NCBI GenBank assembly: GCA_030537075.1
Contig: JAUNOS010000001.1
Location: forward strand, 156,079 to 220,078
Direction of reading: 5' to 3'
DNA: 64,000 bases
From: Candidatus Saccharimonadota bacterium
Lineage (GTDB): Bacteria; Patescibacteriota; Saccharimonadia; Saccharimonadales; Saccharimonadaceae
Part shown: piece by piece, positions 43,710-52,105 of the stretch
How positions within the stretch are numbered: position 1 is the stretch's first letter
Layout of the letters: each line of letters opens with the position of its first letter
The notes under the pieces: generated by a model
What the model saw: the letters and a program-made list of their open reading frames with translations, nothing else
What the model was told of the DNA's origin: nothing
Databases searched by the model: none
Translations under genes and position numbers: made by a program

Positions 43710-44201
43710 ATGATGAAGCATAAGGGTTTTACGATCGTTGAAGTTTTGATTACGCTGGTCGTCATCGCAATATTAGCAGGTATTGGTTTTGTGTCGTATT
43801 CGTTCATACAGCAAGATGCGATGGACGGCAAGATACGCTCAACGGTAAAGGATGTGGGCGATGCCATGTCGCTTTACGCCTCAGATAACGGAGGGCTACC
43901 AGGCGCCCAGGGTCACTTTCAGCAAGCAAATGGCGTCCGGCGTCTAATGCCGAAGTATCTTAAAGAGGACTATAATAGCGGACTCAAGAGTAAGCATGCC
44001 TCGCATCCAGGAAATATTTTACGCTGGTATAAATGCAATGCGCCTGGCGAGGAGGGCGACTTTGTTATTTATGCCACGCTGAATAATCCATCTGATGATG
44101 ACAAGACAAACTTTATGAAAATAAGAAATGAATGCCAGCATAGTGATACACATGCACCGACCTCTGGGCAGACGCAGTATAACTATGCGCGTCGCTTCTA
44201 G
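43710..44201 (+). CDS. type IV pilin-like protein
   Basis: 163 residues with a class III prepilin signal: a short basic leader KHKG cut before FTIVEVLITLVVIAIL, whose Glu5 is conserved for pilus assembly, and one hydrophobic helix. The globular part has two cysteines (YKCNAP and NECQHS) that may form the D-region disulfide. It is likely processed by a prepilin peptidase and assembled into a pilus or pseudopilus. TATGAT (43698-43703) ends 6 nt before the ATG. It sits between truB and rpsO, an unusual place. Confidence 0.85.
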   Translation: MMKHKGFTIVEVLITLVVIAILAGIGFVSYSFIQQDAMDGKIRSTVKDVGDAMSLYASDNGGLPGAQGHFQQANGVRRLMPKYLKEDYNSGLKSKHASHPGNILRWYKCNAPGEEGDFVIYATLNNPSDDDKTNFMKIRNECQHSDTHAPTSGQTQYNYARRF

Positions 44202-44240
44202 CTTGCGAATGCCTTGCTTTTTTGGTATAATTGCAAGGCT

Positions 44241-44507
44241 ATGATTAGCAAAGACAATAAAGCACAAGCGATTGCTTTGACTCAGGTCACCAAGAATGAC
44301 GTCGGCAGCCCACAGGCGCAGATTTCAATCTTGACGGCTCGTATCAAAGAGGTCACGGAGCACCTGAAGGCGAATAAGCACGACTTCATGGCGCGCCGCG
44401 GTCTGGTGCAGATGGTAGGAAAGCGCAAGCGCCTGCTCAAGTACCTGGAGCGAACTGATTTCGAGAGTTACAAGCAAGTCGTGGCCACATTGGGTCTGCG
44501 TAAATAA
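44241..44507 (+). CDS. rpsO: ribosomal protein S15
   Basis: 88-residue 16S rRNA-binding protein (uS15). The hallmarks GSPQAQISILTARI, HLKANKHDFMARRGLVQMV and RKRLLKYL are complete. ATG 44241 gives the family N-terminus; TGGTATAAT (44226-44231) ends 9 nt upstream and rules out a longer frame. rpsO stands before pnp in many bacteria; here sortase and lipoprotein genes intervene. Confidence 0.97.
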   Translation: MISKDNKAQAIALTQVTKNDVGSPQAQISILTARIKEVTEHLKANKHDFMARRGLVQMVGKRKRLLKYLERTDFESYKQVVATLGLRK

Positions 44508-44530
44508 CGACGCGCCAATTGGTTCATGAA

Positions 44531-44566
44531 TAGCCGCTCCGCCATGCGCGGGGCGGCTGTTTTTAT
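44531..44566 (+). terminator. Rho-independent terminator of rpsO
   Basis: AGCCGCTCCG and CGGGGCGGCT (one G-T pair) with a short loop, followed by GTTTTT, 24 bases after the rpsO stop. Confidence 0.9.
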
Positions 44567-44581
44567 GCAAGGTAGCGCGGA

Positions 44582-45175
44582 CTAGGCCTTCAGAGTGGCC
44601 ACAAAGACATTACGGCCGTCTGCTGCACCGCCCAAGGTGCAAGAGTAAAGCGTCAGACGTGGCTGCTCGGTGCGGTCCTCGATATGCACCGCGTCGGGCT
44701 TGACATCAAACAACTGGCTGATGACGTAGGTGTAGCGCTTGCCTTCGTAGTCGATGATGATTTCGTCGCCTGGCTTTAGCTTGTCGATAGTGTAAAAGGG
44801 TGATTTACGCAGGGTTTGCTCAGGTGTCAGGCCCATGATGAAGCGGTGGGCCGACAGCACAAAATTACCGCCGTCACGGGGGTTGCCATTGTGCGGCTTG
44901 CGCCACCAGGCACCATGCTCCATGACGCTGGCGTCACCGGTGTTATACGGCAGATTGATGTCAATTTTCGGGATGTAGAGGCGATTTTCGGTAATTTTTT
45001 CCTCTGGAGTCTCTGCTAGTAGCTTGGTGGTGCTGTTGTTTTCTGGGTCGATCAATTGCGACTGCAGTGCCGGCATAAAGGCAGTGAGTAGAGTGTAAAG
45101 GCCACCCAGCATCAACACAAGCGCCACGACAGTGGTGATGAGGGGGCCAGCGCGTCGACGGGTCGGTAATTGCAT
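44582..45175 (-). CDS. sortase
   Basis: 197-residue membrane transpeptidase that joins surface proteins with a sorting signal to the cell wall or to one another. One N-terminal membrane segment (about 12-33); catalytic His110 (VLSAHRF), Cys179 (TLYSC) and Arg188 (DGRNVF) are in the right order. Class is unclear; it resembles D/E-type enzymes. ATG 45175 is chosen since a TGGTATAAT (complement of 45183-45188) overlaps the longer start and ends 7 nt before this one. A candidate substrate is the SGNH protein at 14255. Confidence 0.9.
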   Translation of the reverse strand: MQLPTRRRAGPLITTVVALVLMLGGLYTLLTAFMPALQSQLIDPENNSTTKLLAETPEEKITENRLYIPKIDINLPYNTGDASVMEHGAWWRKPHNGNPRDGGNFVLSAHRFIMGLTPEQTLRKSPFYTIDKLKPGDEIIIDYEGKRYTYVISQLFDVKPDAVHIEDRTEQPRLTLYSCTLGGAADGRNVFVATLKA

Positions 45176-45208
45176 AGCTTTCATTATACCATAAGCACGA
45201 GCGAAATA

Positions 45209-45237
45209 TTGACTTTTTAAGATGTTTATTGTAGAAT
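45209..45237 (+). promoter_or_regulatory. promoter of the 173-residue gene
   Basis: -35 TTGACT (45209-45214), 17-base spacer, -10 TAGAAT (45232-45237), then 6 bases to ATG 45244. The expected start of transcription coincides with the A of the ATG, a textbook leaderless arrangement. Confidence 0.85.
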
Positions 45238-45243
45238 GGAAGT

Positions 45244-45765
45244 ATGGAACCAAAGACACCCATCGATGTATGTACACACGACAAGCCCGATAGGGAGTCA
45301 CGCTATGCTTCACTGGAGGAGTTTTGGCTGGGATGGTCTGGCAAAGACTCGCGTCGTTGGGCCGATCAAGAAGCCTCTACTGAAGGAAAGGTGAAGCCGC
45401 CGTCTCTGAATAATTTTAAGCAGCTTCTCATGAGCGAGAAAAAGCTGCGAGCCTTGTATCCTGATGACTTTGCATATATGGTGAATGCTGCGCAAAAAGC
45501 ACCAATAAGGGAAATACTCGACGAAGCTGAATTCCTGAAGGATGATATGGCAAAAGCAAGGGCGGTGTTTGATCAGCTCAAAGGGGCAATGGTGGAAGAT
45601 GATGATGTCGCAAGCATTGAGGCTCAATTTGATGAGCGTGAGGCGCTAGAGGAGTTCAAGGAACTTACCTACCGAATATACCAGGAAGCGCTGCAACTGG
45701 TGCCTCTTGATATGATGCGGGATGGTGATTGCCGGGTGAGCGCTCACGAGGTACTATGTCGCTAG
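45244..45765 (+). CDS. hypothetical protein, 173 aa
   Basis: Soluble, mostly helical, charged protein without a recognised family. Residues 20-45 are Trp-rich (EEFWLGWSGKDSRRW); the rest is long helices (FLKDDMAKARAVFDQL, EREALEEFKEL), likely a coiled coil. The start is fixed by the promoter 6 nt upstream. The end overlaps the start of the Tat lipoprotein by 10 bases, so the two are coupled. Divergent from the sortase gene. Confidence 0.6.
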   Translation: MEPKTPIDVCTHDKPDRESRYASLEEFWLGWSGKDSRRWADQEASTEGKVKPPSLNNFKQLLMSEKKLRALYPDDFAYMVNAAQKAPIREILDEAEFLKDDMAKARAVFDQLKGAMVEDDDVASIEAQFDEREALEEFKELTYRIYQEALQLVPLDMMRDGDCRVSAHEVLCR

Positions 45766-46538
45766 AGCATCCTAGTAGTGGCGACGGTCGGCTGAGTCGG
45801 CGCGGCTTTTTGCGGGCAGTAGGTGCGGGCGCGGCTGCTGCGCTGGTGCCAGGATGCGCTGCGTCAGAGTTAACACCTGCGCCAGAGCCAAAGGTACCCG
45901 ACATTGAAGAGGGGCGTAACCACGAAGCTATAGAGGAGGCGTATCGGTTGTGGTCGGATATGAGGGAACAGATTAAGCACCTCCTTGGTCCTGCTCAGGA
46001 TGCGCAAGGTCGAGAATATTCATTTCCAAGCGCTCGGAGGCTGCGAGAGCAGGGAAGCGAGTCGTATACCATTCCGCTTCGCTATACTACTGAAGATGGC
46101 CGCCATGAGCCGCTTGAGATTCGTACGATGGTTCATTGCCGTGATGTGATACCTGGTAATCGCGAGGAGAGTGCCGTTTGGATACGTATTGACTGCGGAG
46201 TCGGGCTGGATGTTGCGGGGGGTGCCTGGCTGGCGAGTGAGTGGCGTATTACAGAGCAAAACCCACTTAACCGTATCGTTGATGGCGAGGCCGATGTATC
46301 ATTTATTGTAGATCTTATCAGCAGCATACAGCCGGCATTGCAACGAGCTGGTCGGTGGGATGAGAAGCAGATGGTCGTCATGCGTACTGGTGATGCCTTT
46401 GGATTGCGGGTGGCGCCGGATGATGAAGCGATGGCTTTCGGTGATGTGTTTGAAGAGCCAGATATGGCACTCGTGAAGGATGCGCGAGCAGTCGCCGCAG
46501 ATGCAGCTGGCGACATTAAGCGACGAGTGGGCGTCTAG
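45756..46538 (+). CDS. Tat-type lipoprotein, 260 aa
   Basis: A twin-arginine signal RLSRRGFLR (Arg15, Arg16), an Ala-rich hydrophobic stretch and lipobox LVPGC with Cys34. A short Pro linker is followed by a domain of about 210 residues with mixed strands and helices (YTIPLRYTTEDGRHEPLEI, then AWLASEWRITEQNP); fold unknown. GAGG precedes ATG 45756 inside the previous gene. Layout matches the 40619 lipoprotein. Confidence 0.75.
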   Translation: MSLEHPSSGDGRLSRRGFLRAVGAGAAAALVPGCAASELTPAPEPKVPDIEEGRNHEAIEEAYRLWSDMREQIKHLLGPAQDAQGREYSFPSARRLREQGSESYTIPLRYTTEDGRHEPLEIRTMVHCRDVIPGNREESAVWIRIDCGVGLDVAGGAWLASEWRITEQNPLNRIVDGEADVSFIVDLISSIQPALQRAGRWDEKQMVVMRTGDAFGLRVAPDDEAMAFGDVFEEPDMALVKDARAVAADAAGDIKRRVGV

Positions 46539-46555
46539 TTCCCTTTGCTTACGGC

Positions 46556-46668
46556 ATGGTATAATGGGGTTGAAACGATAATCCGCAGATGGTGATGGAT
46601 GAGCGTTGCGCGCAGGCTGTTCTCGGGCGCGAGGCTCACCTGTTACTTTCTGCGAGAAAGGAAGTAGT
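46556..46668 (+). promoter_or_regulatory. pnp promoter and hairpin leader
   Basis: TGGTATAAT (TATAAT 46560-46565) starts a leader of about 95 nt. Bases 46584-46654 can fold into a long stem: CGCAGA with TCTGCG at the base, then a partly G-U-paired arm ending GAGC/GCTC, and an inner GCGC/GCGC helix. The ribosome binding site AAAGGAAG follows at once. In E. coli a comparable pnp leader stem is cut by RNase III and used by PNPase for self-control; a similar role here is inference. Confidence 0.65.
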
Positions 46669-46794
46669 ATGAGTATTATCAATCCAACTGGCAAGGATAT
46701 TTTTTCTGTTACCACGGAGTGGTGCGGCCGGCCGCTGCCGTTGGAGGTCAAACCACTGTGCTTTCGCACCACCGCCCGTGTCATCGCGCGCTAA
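46669..46794 (+). pseudogene. pnp: N-terminal piece of PNPase, cut off by in-frame TAA
   Basis: ATG 46669 with AAAGGAAG upstream opens SIINPTGKDIFSVTTEW, then FRTTARVIAR and TAA (46792-46794). In the same frame the code goes on [12 protein letters not shown], the usual PNPase continuation after an aromatic residue (ARY-x-DTVVLG). So one Tyr codon (TAC or TAT) appears to have become TAA. Without it the gene would run to 48777, a normal PNPase length of 702 residues. Confidence 0.85.
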
Positions 46795-46803
46795 GTCGAC
46801 ACC

Positions 46804-48777
46804 GTGGTACTGGGCACGGCCATGGTCGGCTCGCGGCCGGTGGAGCTGGACTATTTCCCGCTGTCGATTGACTATGAAGAAAAGTTTTATGCGGCTGGTA
46901 AGATTTCTGGCAGTCGCTTTATTAAGCGCGAGGGTCGTCCGAGTGATGAGGCAATTCTCATCGGGCGTTTGATCGATCGGCCGATTCGTCCGCTGTTTCC
47001 GAAGGGCTATCGCCAAGAGGTGCAGGTGGTCTCGAGTGTCCTCAGTATGGATCCGAGTTTCCGGCCTGATATGGTGGCGATGGTGGCGGCCAGTGCGGCG
47101 CTGATGCTGACCGGTACGCCGTTTGATGGCCCGGTGTCGGGTCTGCGCGTCGGCCGGGTGAACGGCAAGTTTAAGGCCTTTTTGAGTCCTGAAGAGCGAG
47201 CAGCCAGCGATCTTGACTTAGTGGTAGCGGGTATTGAGAGCGGTATCACCATGGTAGAAGCCGGTGCCAATGAGGTTGATGAGCAAGTGATCATCAACGC
47301 TATGGCCTGGGCGCATCAGATGATGCAGCCAGCCATCCAGTTGCAGCGCGAATTGGCAGCAAAGGTGCAGCCAGTCGAGCAGCAGTATGAGCTGATCTTG
47401 CCAAATGAGGATATTCAGGCGGAAGTAAATGCCTGGGCTGAGGGCAAATTTGGCGCCGCGATTCGCCGCGAGTACCCACAGCGTAACGAACTCATCGCCC
47501 AGCTGCGCGAGGATTTCCATGCTGAGTTTGCTGAGAAATTGGGCGAAAGCTATGACGAACTGCGTGGTGAATACGACGAAGCCTTTACCTCGGCGCTCCA
47601 CAAAGATGTTCGCCGTGGCATTGTCGAGGAGCGGGTGCGACCGGACGGTCGTCAATTGACCGAAATTCGTCCACTGAGCTCTGAAGTCGGCTTTTTGCCG
47701 CGCGCCCATGGCTCCAGCCTGTTTACCCGCGGGGTGACCCAGGGCATGAACATTGTCACTCTGGCGCCACTGAGCTATGCGCAGTTGGTGGACACTATGG
47801 AAGTGAATGATGGCGAGCGCCGCTACATGCACCATTACAATGCGCCGGGCTACACCGTCGGTGAAGTGCGTCGCCTCGGCAGTCCAGGTCGCCGTGAAAT
47901 TGGTCATGGCTACTTGGCGGAGCGGGCATTGGTGCCGGTATTGCCGACTGAAGAAGAATTCCCATACGCCATCCGCAGCGTGACGGAAATTATGAGCCAG
48001 AACGGTTCCACCTCGATGGCGGCGACCTGTTCCAGCTGTTTGGCGCTGATGGATGCTGGCGTGCCACTGAAAGCGCCGGTGTCGGGTATCGCCATGGGTC
48101 TGATGATGGACGGCGACCGCGCCTATGTGCTGAGCGACATCGCGGACGCCGAGGACTTTGCGGGCGACATGGACTTTAAGGTGACGGGTACCGCCAAGGG
48201 CATCACGGCGCTGCAGATGGACATGAAAGTGCATGGGTTGCCGGTAGAGATTTTGGCGCAGGCCATCGCTCAGTCAAAGGATGGTCGGGCACATATTCTC
48301 AACCATATGCTAAGCGTCATCGCCCAGCCGCGTCCAAGCCTCAGCCCATATGCGCCACGAATTGAGAAGTTGAAGATTAACTCAGACAAGATCGGTGCGG
48401 TCATCGGTAAGGGCGGCGAGATGATCAATAAGATCACCAGTGAAACCGGTGCTGAGATTGACATTAAGGAAGACGGGCTGATCACCGTGGCGAGCCCTGA
48501 CGGCGCATCAATTGAAAAGGCCATGAACTGGATCAAGAGTTTGGTGGAGGAGCCGGAAGTCGGCAAAATCTACGAAGGTAAGGTGGTCAGTATCAAAGAT
48601 TTCGGTGCGTTTGTGAACATTTTGCCAGGAGTGGACGGTATGGTGCATATCTCGAAGCTGGCAGAGGGCCGCGTTGAGAAAGTGACGGATGTGGTGAAGG
48701 AGGGCCAGATGGTCCGCGTCAAGATCACTGGTATCGATGAGCGGGGCAAGATTAACTTGACGATGATCGGCTTGTAA
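46804..48777 (+). CDS. pnp: polyribonucleotide nucleotidyltransferase (main part after internal stop)
   Basis: 657 codons from a possible restart at GTG 46804. PNPase degrades RNA 3'-5' with phosphate. Both RNase PH domains are present (first: [20 protein letters not shown]; second: [17 protein letters not shown] with [16 protein letters not shown]), then KH ([15 protein letters not shown]) and S1 ([15 protein letters not shown]). The first 45 residues, a core strand of domain one, lie upstream of an in-frame TAA. The restart GTG has no ribosome binding site. The rest shows no decay, so loss of function is recent, or TAA is read through, or the base is a read error. Confidence 0.93.
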   Translation: MVLGTAMVGSRPVELDYFPLSIDYEEKFYAAGKISGSRFIKREGRPSDEAILIGRLIDRPIRPLFPKGYRQEVQVVSSVLSMDPSFRPDMVAMVAASAALMLTGTPFDGPVSGLRVGRVNGKFKAFLSPEERAASDLDLVVAGIESGITMVEAGANEVDEQVIINAMAWAHQMMQPAIQLQRELAAKVQPVEQQYELILPNEDIQAEVNAWAEGKFGAAIRREYPQRNELIAQLREDFHAEFAEKLGESYDELRGEYDEAFTSALHKDVRRGIVEERVRPDGRQLTEIRPLSSEVGFLPRAHGSSLFTRGVTQGMNIVTLAPLSYAQLVDTMEVNDGERRYMHHYNAPGYTVGEVRRLGSPGRREIGHGYLAERALVPVLPTEEEFPYAIRSVTEIMSQNGSTSMAATCSSCLALMDAGVPLKAPVSGIAMGLMMDGDRAYVLSDIADAEDFAGDMDFKVTGTAKGITALQMDMKVHGLPVEILAQAIAQSKDGRAHILNHMLSVIAQPRPSLSPYAPRIEKLKINSDKIGAVIGKGGEMINKITSETGAEIDIKEDGLITVASPDGASIEKAMNWIKSLVEEPEVGKIYEGKVVSIKDFGAFVNILPGVDGMVHISKLAEGRVEKVTDVVKEGQMVRVKITGIDERGKINLTMIGL

Positions 48778-48835
48778 TTTGCCGTTGTCGTAAAAATACG
48801 ATACAATAAGAAGATAAGTAATGAAGAGGGAGAGT

Positions 48836-49675
48836 ATGGACAATAGCAATAACGTTCCACAACCAGTCGAACCGCCAATGCCGGGGCAGGCACCGCAGGA
48901 TGGCTACCAGATGCCACCGAAGAAGAAGCTCAGTAAGGGTGCTTTGTGGGGTATCATCGGCGGGTCAATCGCGGTTGTCTTGGCGGTAGTCGGCGTCGTC
49001 TTAGCATTTGTATTCCTGGGTGGGCCAAGCAAAGAGGACTATAACAAAGCCGGCCAGAAGTTGTCTGATGCAGCGAGGTCATATAACAAGATTACCGCTG
49101 CTGAGTCGCGCCTGAATGTTTACGTCTCAACCGACAGCAGCCGGCAGTCAGCGGTAAATGAGATTAAGCAGAGTCACAGCGACGTCAACGGCGCCATCGA
49201 TGAGTTGGGTAAGATGAAGGCAGTGACGAGTGACAAAGACGTCAAGGAGAAGTTTGACGCGCTCATCGCAAAGCGCGATAAGTTTAACAGCCTCATCAAC
49301 TTCGAGGTGAAGGTTGTCGAAGAGTTCTATCCTGTCATCGGTAAAATGCGCTCGCTTGGTAGCTCGGCTAGCCCAAGTGATATTGAAGCGATCATCAAGG
49401 ATATCGAAGGAGTGTCACTTGACCATGAGCCAACCAAGGAGTTCAAGAATGAGATGCTCGAGTTCCTGCGAACCGCCAAGGCATACAAGGAAGCACAGGC
49501 GGGCGGCAAACCTGATACATCAGTAACGATGAGGTTCTATCAAGCGTCAACCAAGTATCAGCGTGCGGCTCTGAAGTGGCAGTCTGACTTGCGTAAGTAT
49601 ATCGAAGAATCGCAGATCAAGAATGAAATAAATGCGCTGAAGGATACGCTACAGAATAAGTACAATAATAAGTAG
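48836..49675 (+). CDS. single-pass membrane protein with helical outer domain
   Basis: 279 residues: a Pro/Gln-rich cytoplasmic head (VPQPVEPPMPGQAPQDG), one membrane segment (about 38-62), then about 210 helical residues rich in Lys, Ser and Asp outside the membrane (SAVNEIKQSHSDVNGAIDEL, IIKDIEGVSLDHEP). ATG 48836 follows GAGGGAG; TACAAT lies upstream at about 48801. Layout resembles the 26815 gene. Its terminator follows. Function unknown. Confidence 0.68.
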   Translation: MDNSNNVPQPVEPPMPGQAPQDGYQMPPKKKLSKGALWGIIGGSIAVVLAVVGVVLAFVFLGGPSKEDYNKAGQKLSDAARSYNKITAAESRLNVYVSTDSSRQSAVNEIKQSHSDVNGAIDELGKMKAVTSDKDVKEKFDALIAKRDKFNSLINFEVKVVEEFYPVIGKMRSLGSSASPSDIEAIIKDIEGVSLDHEPTKEFKNEMLEFLRTAKAYKEAQAGGKPDTSVTMRFYQASTKYQRAALKWQSDLRKYIEESQIKNEINALKDTLQNKYNNK

Positions 49676-49696
49676 TTGCTTGAGTGAGCACCCTTG

Positions 49697-49724
49697 ACAC
49701 CCTGCCATCTGGCGGGGTGTTTTT
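49697..49724 (+). terminator. Rho-independent terminator
   Basis: ACACCCTGCC, loop ATCT, GGCGGGGTGT (one G-T pair), TTTT, 21 bases after the 279-residue gene. Confidence 0.9.
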
Positions 49725-49747
49725 ATGGTGGGCGGCAGGGCGAAATC

Positions 49748-49870
49748 TTGCATTTTGCAGCGGTTTTTGCTACAATGGAAGTAATTGCAAAGGGGATACT
49801 GAGCACCGGCTGATATGCCCTTTGCCACTCGGGATACGAAAGTTTATATAAATTAAAAGGAGATATACTT
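49748..49870 (+). promoter_or_regulatory. RNase J promoter and structured leader
   Basis: -35 TTGCAT (49748-49753), 17-base spacer, -10 TACAAT (49771-49776). The leader of about 88 nt starts with GCAAAGGG (49787-49794), pairing with CCCTTTGC (49818-49825) around a loop containing AGCACCGGCT. The ribosome binding site AAAAGGAGATATA precedes ATG 49871. RNase genes often control their own messages; that role is inferred. Confidence 0.6.
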
Positions 49871-52027
49871 ATGGGTCAGAGACGACTCGCGACGCCGAAG
49901 GGCGATGATCAGTCAAAGCGACCGGCTGCTAAAAAAGCTAATACAGCGGTAATGAACAGCACCAACACTCGCAAGGGCGAAGTGTTTCGGGCACAGCGCC
50001 GCACCTCAGAAAATGTTAATTTGCAGGCCTCGCAACACCTGATCGACATTCCGGTCAATAAATCGGTCTATAACGGCTACAACGGTGAGCAATTCAGCAT
50101 GAAAATGCAGCCAAAGCGGACCAAGGGCGGGCAGCCAAAGCTGCGGATCATCCCTATCGGTGGTGTGGGCGAGATGGGTATCGGTAAAAACATGAATGCC
50201 ATCGAGTACGATGACGAGATTATCATCGTTGATATGGGCTTTTTGTTCCCAGGGAGTGACTATCCTGGCATCAACTACATCACGCCAGACATTACTTATC
50301 TAGAGGAAAATAAGCACAAAATCAAAGCGCATATTTTCACCCACGGGCACCTGGATCACATCGGGTCGTTCCGGCACTTTATTCACCGCATCCCAGCACC
50401 GGTCTATGGGTCGCGTTTTACCATCGGCATGCTGAACCGCACCATGGAAGACGCTGATACGGATTTCGAGCCTGACTACCGGGTGATGTATCCGCTGGCT
50501 CACGAGGTTGTGCAGGTATCAAAGCATTTTTCGGTGGAGCTGGTGCGGGTGAACCACTCCATCCCTGATTCGACCGCGGTGGTAATCCGCACCCCGGTCG
50601 GTGTCGTGGTAGACACGGGCGACTGGCGCTTTGAGGAAAATCCAGTGGATGGTCAAAAATTTGACCTGGAGCGTCTGACGGAAATCTCTGCTAAAGAAGG
50701 TATCTTGATGTTGATGAACGAGTCGACCAACTGTGAGTCGGACGGCACGCATCATCACGGGGAGTTCGATATTCAGCACTCCATCGGTCAGGTGATGGAT
50801 AAATTCCACTCTAGCCGTATCATCCTCAGCTGTTTTTCGAGCCAGATTCACCGTATGCAGCTCATCCTCGATGAGGCGCATAAGCACGGGCGAAAAGTGG
50901 CCTTTGCTGGGTACAGTATGATTCAGAACCTGGAGGTGGCGCTGCGAGCGGGGACGATTAAAATTCCCAAAGATACCATCATGAAGATGGAAGATATCGT
51001 TAAGCAGCCAGATAGTAAAATTGCCATCGTCTGTACTGGGTCGCAGGGTGAGTTTAACGCAGTGCTGAACCGGATGGCGTCGGGCTCGCATAAGCACATC
51101 AAAATTAAGGGGTCGGACGTCATCGTCTTTAGCTCAAATCCGATCCCGGGCAACGAAAAGAATGTGGTGCGCACGGTGGATGGGCTGATGCGCGAAGGCT
51201 CGGACGTTATCCAGAACGGCAAGACACATCTGACAGGCGTCGGTCCGCTGCACCTGTCGGGTCATGGCTACTATGACGACCATGTCAAGCTGATCAACGC
51301 CCTGAATCCGACCTACTATATGCCGATTCACGGTGAGTTCCACATGCTGGTGTATAATGCGCGGCTAGCGGAGAAGGAATGCCATATTCCGCGCAAGAAT
51401 ATCTTTGTGTGTGATGCGGGCGATATCATTGAGATCGATGTGGAGCGACAGGCGAAGAAGGCGGGTCGTATCCAGGTCGGCGGTGTGATGTATGATGACA
51501 CCGGCGCCATCGTGTCGGAAGTGGTACTCAAGGACCGTATCCATATGAGCCAAGAGGGGATGTTCGTGGTGGTACTGACCGTGCAGAAGGGCACGGGTCG
51601 GCTGCTGACCAGTCCGGATATTATCTCGCGCGGCTTTATCTATCTGCGCGACTCGGAAGAGCTGATGAACCTGATCCGTCAGTACCTAAAGCAGAAGGCG
51701 GCACGCAGCTTCGGCGGCAAGTATGACCTGGACGTTATCAAGAAAGAAATTCGTGATGAACTGACGCATATTTTGTATGACCAGACGCGCCGCACGCCTA
51801 TCGTTATCCCGGTGGTGAACGAGATAGGCGGTGGTGGCCTGAAGGCAACCGTCAAGCCGGCTGGTCGCACTGCCAAGCCGCAGAAAACGACCGCGAAGCC
51901 AGTGGCCGATGAGCCGCGGATGACCCTGCCGACCGCGCCGCGCCGCCGTTTCCCGAAGCGTCAAGTGCCTGATACTGAGGCCAATGACACCAAGGCGCGC
52001 GAGCGGCATAGTACGCCGAGCTACTAG
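49871..52027 (+). CDS. rnj: ribonuclease J
   Basis: 718-residue metallo-beta-lactamase RNase (5'-3' exo and endo). About 88 basic, low-complexity residues come before the usual start KLRIIPIGGVGEMG. The metal motif FTHGHLDHIG, then VNHSIPDS and DTGDWRFEE, the beta-CASP region (FSSQIHRMQ, GRKVAFAG, VCTGSQGE) and IHGEFHML are all present. The C-terminus ends in a basic Pro/Thr tail. With PNPase and Orn it makes up the RNA-decay set visible here. The N-terminal extension is the odd feature. Confidence 0.96.
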   Translation: MGQRRLATPKGDDQSKRPAAKKANTAVMNSTNTRKGEVFRAQRRTSENVNLQASQHLIDIPVNKSVYNGYNGEQFSMKMQPKRTKGGQPKLRIIPIGGVGEMGIGKNMNAIEYDDEIIIVDMGFLFPGSDYPGINYITPDITYLEENKHKIKAHIFTHGHLDHIGSFRHFIHRIPAPVYGSRFTIGMLNRTMEDADTDFEPDYRVMYPLAHEVVQVSKHFSVELVRVNHSIPDSTAVVIRTPVGVVVDTGDWRFEENPVDGQKFDLERLTEISAKEGILMLMNESTNCESDGTHHHGEFDIQHSIGQVMDKFHSSRIILSCFSSQIHRMQLILDEAHKHGRKVAFAGYSMIQNLEVALRAGTIKIPKDTIMKMEDIVKQPDSKIAIVCTGSQGEFNAVLNRMASGSHKHIKIKGSDVIVFSSNPIPGNEKNVVRTVDGLMREGSDVIQNGKTHLTGVGPLHLSGHGYYDDHVKLINALNPTYYMPIHGEFHMLVYNARLAEKECHIPRKNIFVCDAGDIIEIDVERQAKKAGRIQVGGVMYDDTGAIVSEVVLKDRIHMSQEGMFVVVLTVQKGTGRLLTSPDIISRGFIYLRDSEELMNLIRQYLKQKAARSFGGKYDLDVIKKEIRDELTHILYDQTRRTPIVIPVVNEIGGGGLKATVKPAGRTAKPQKTTAKPVADEPRMTLPTAPRRRFPKRQVPDTEANDTKARERHSTPSY

Positions 52028-52049
52028 TGATGCTCATGCTTGCATCACT
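52026..52049 (+). other. hairpin at the RNase J stop codon
   Basis: AGTGATGC, 8-base loop, GCATCACT: a perfect 8-bp stem beginning within the stop region, without a T run. Possibly a 3' stabiliser or a weak terminator. Confidence 0.45.
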
Positions 52050-52105
52050 CCTGTAGACATAGTACACTCAAAATAAGTTGTAAATAATAAAATTTTGAGG
52101 TAGTC

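Noticed and set aside
46792-46794. TAA as a sense codon genome-wide
   Set aside because: groES, nrdA, argS and others end normally at TAA. Only this one case is in-frame.
47218-48234. 338-codon open frame antisense to pnp
   Set aside because: Shadow of pnp; His/Gln/Arg-rich, no motif, no start signal.
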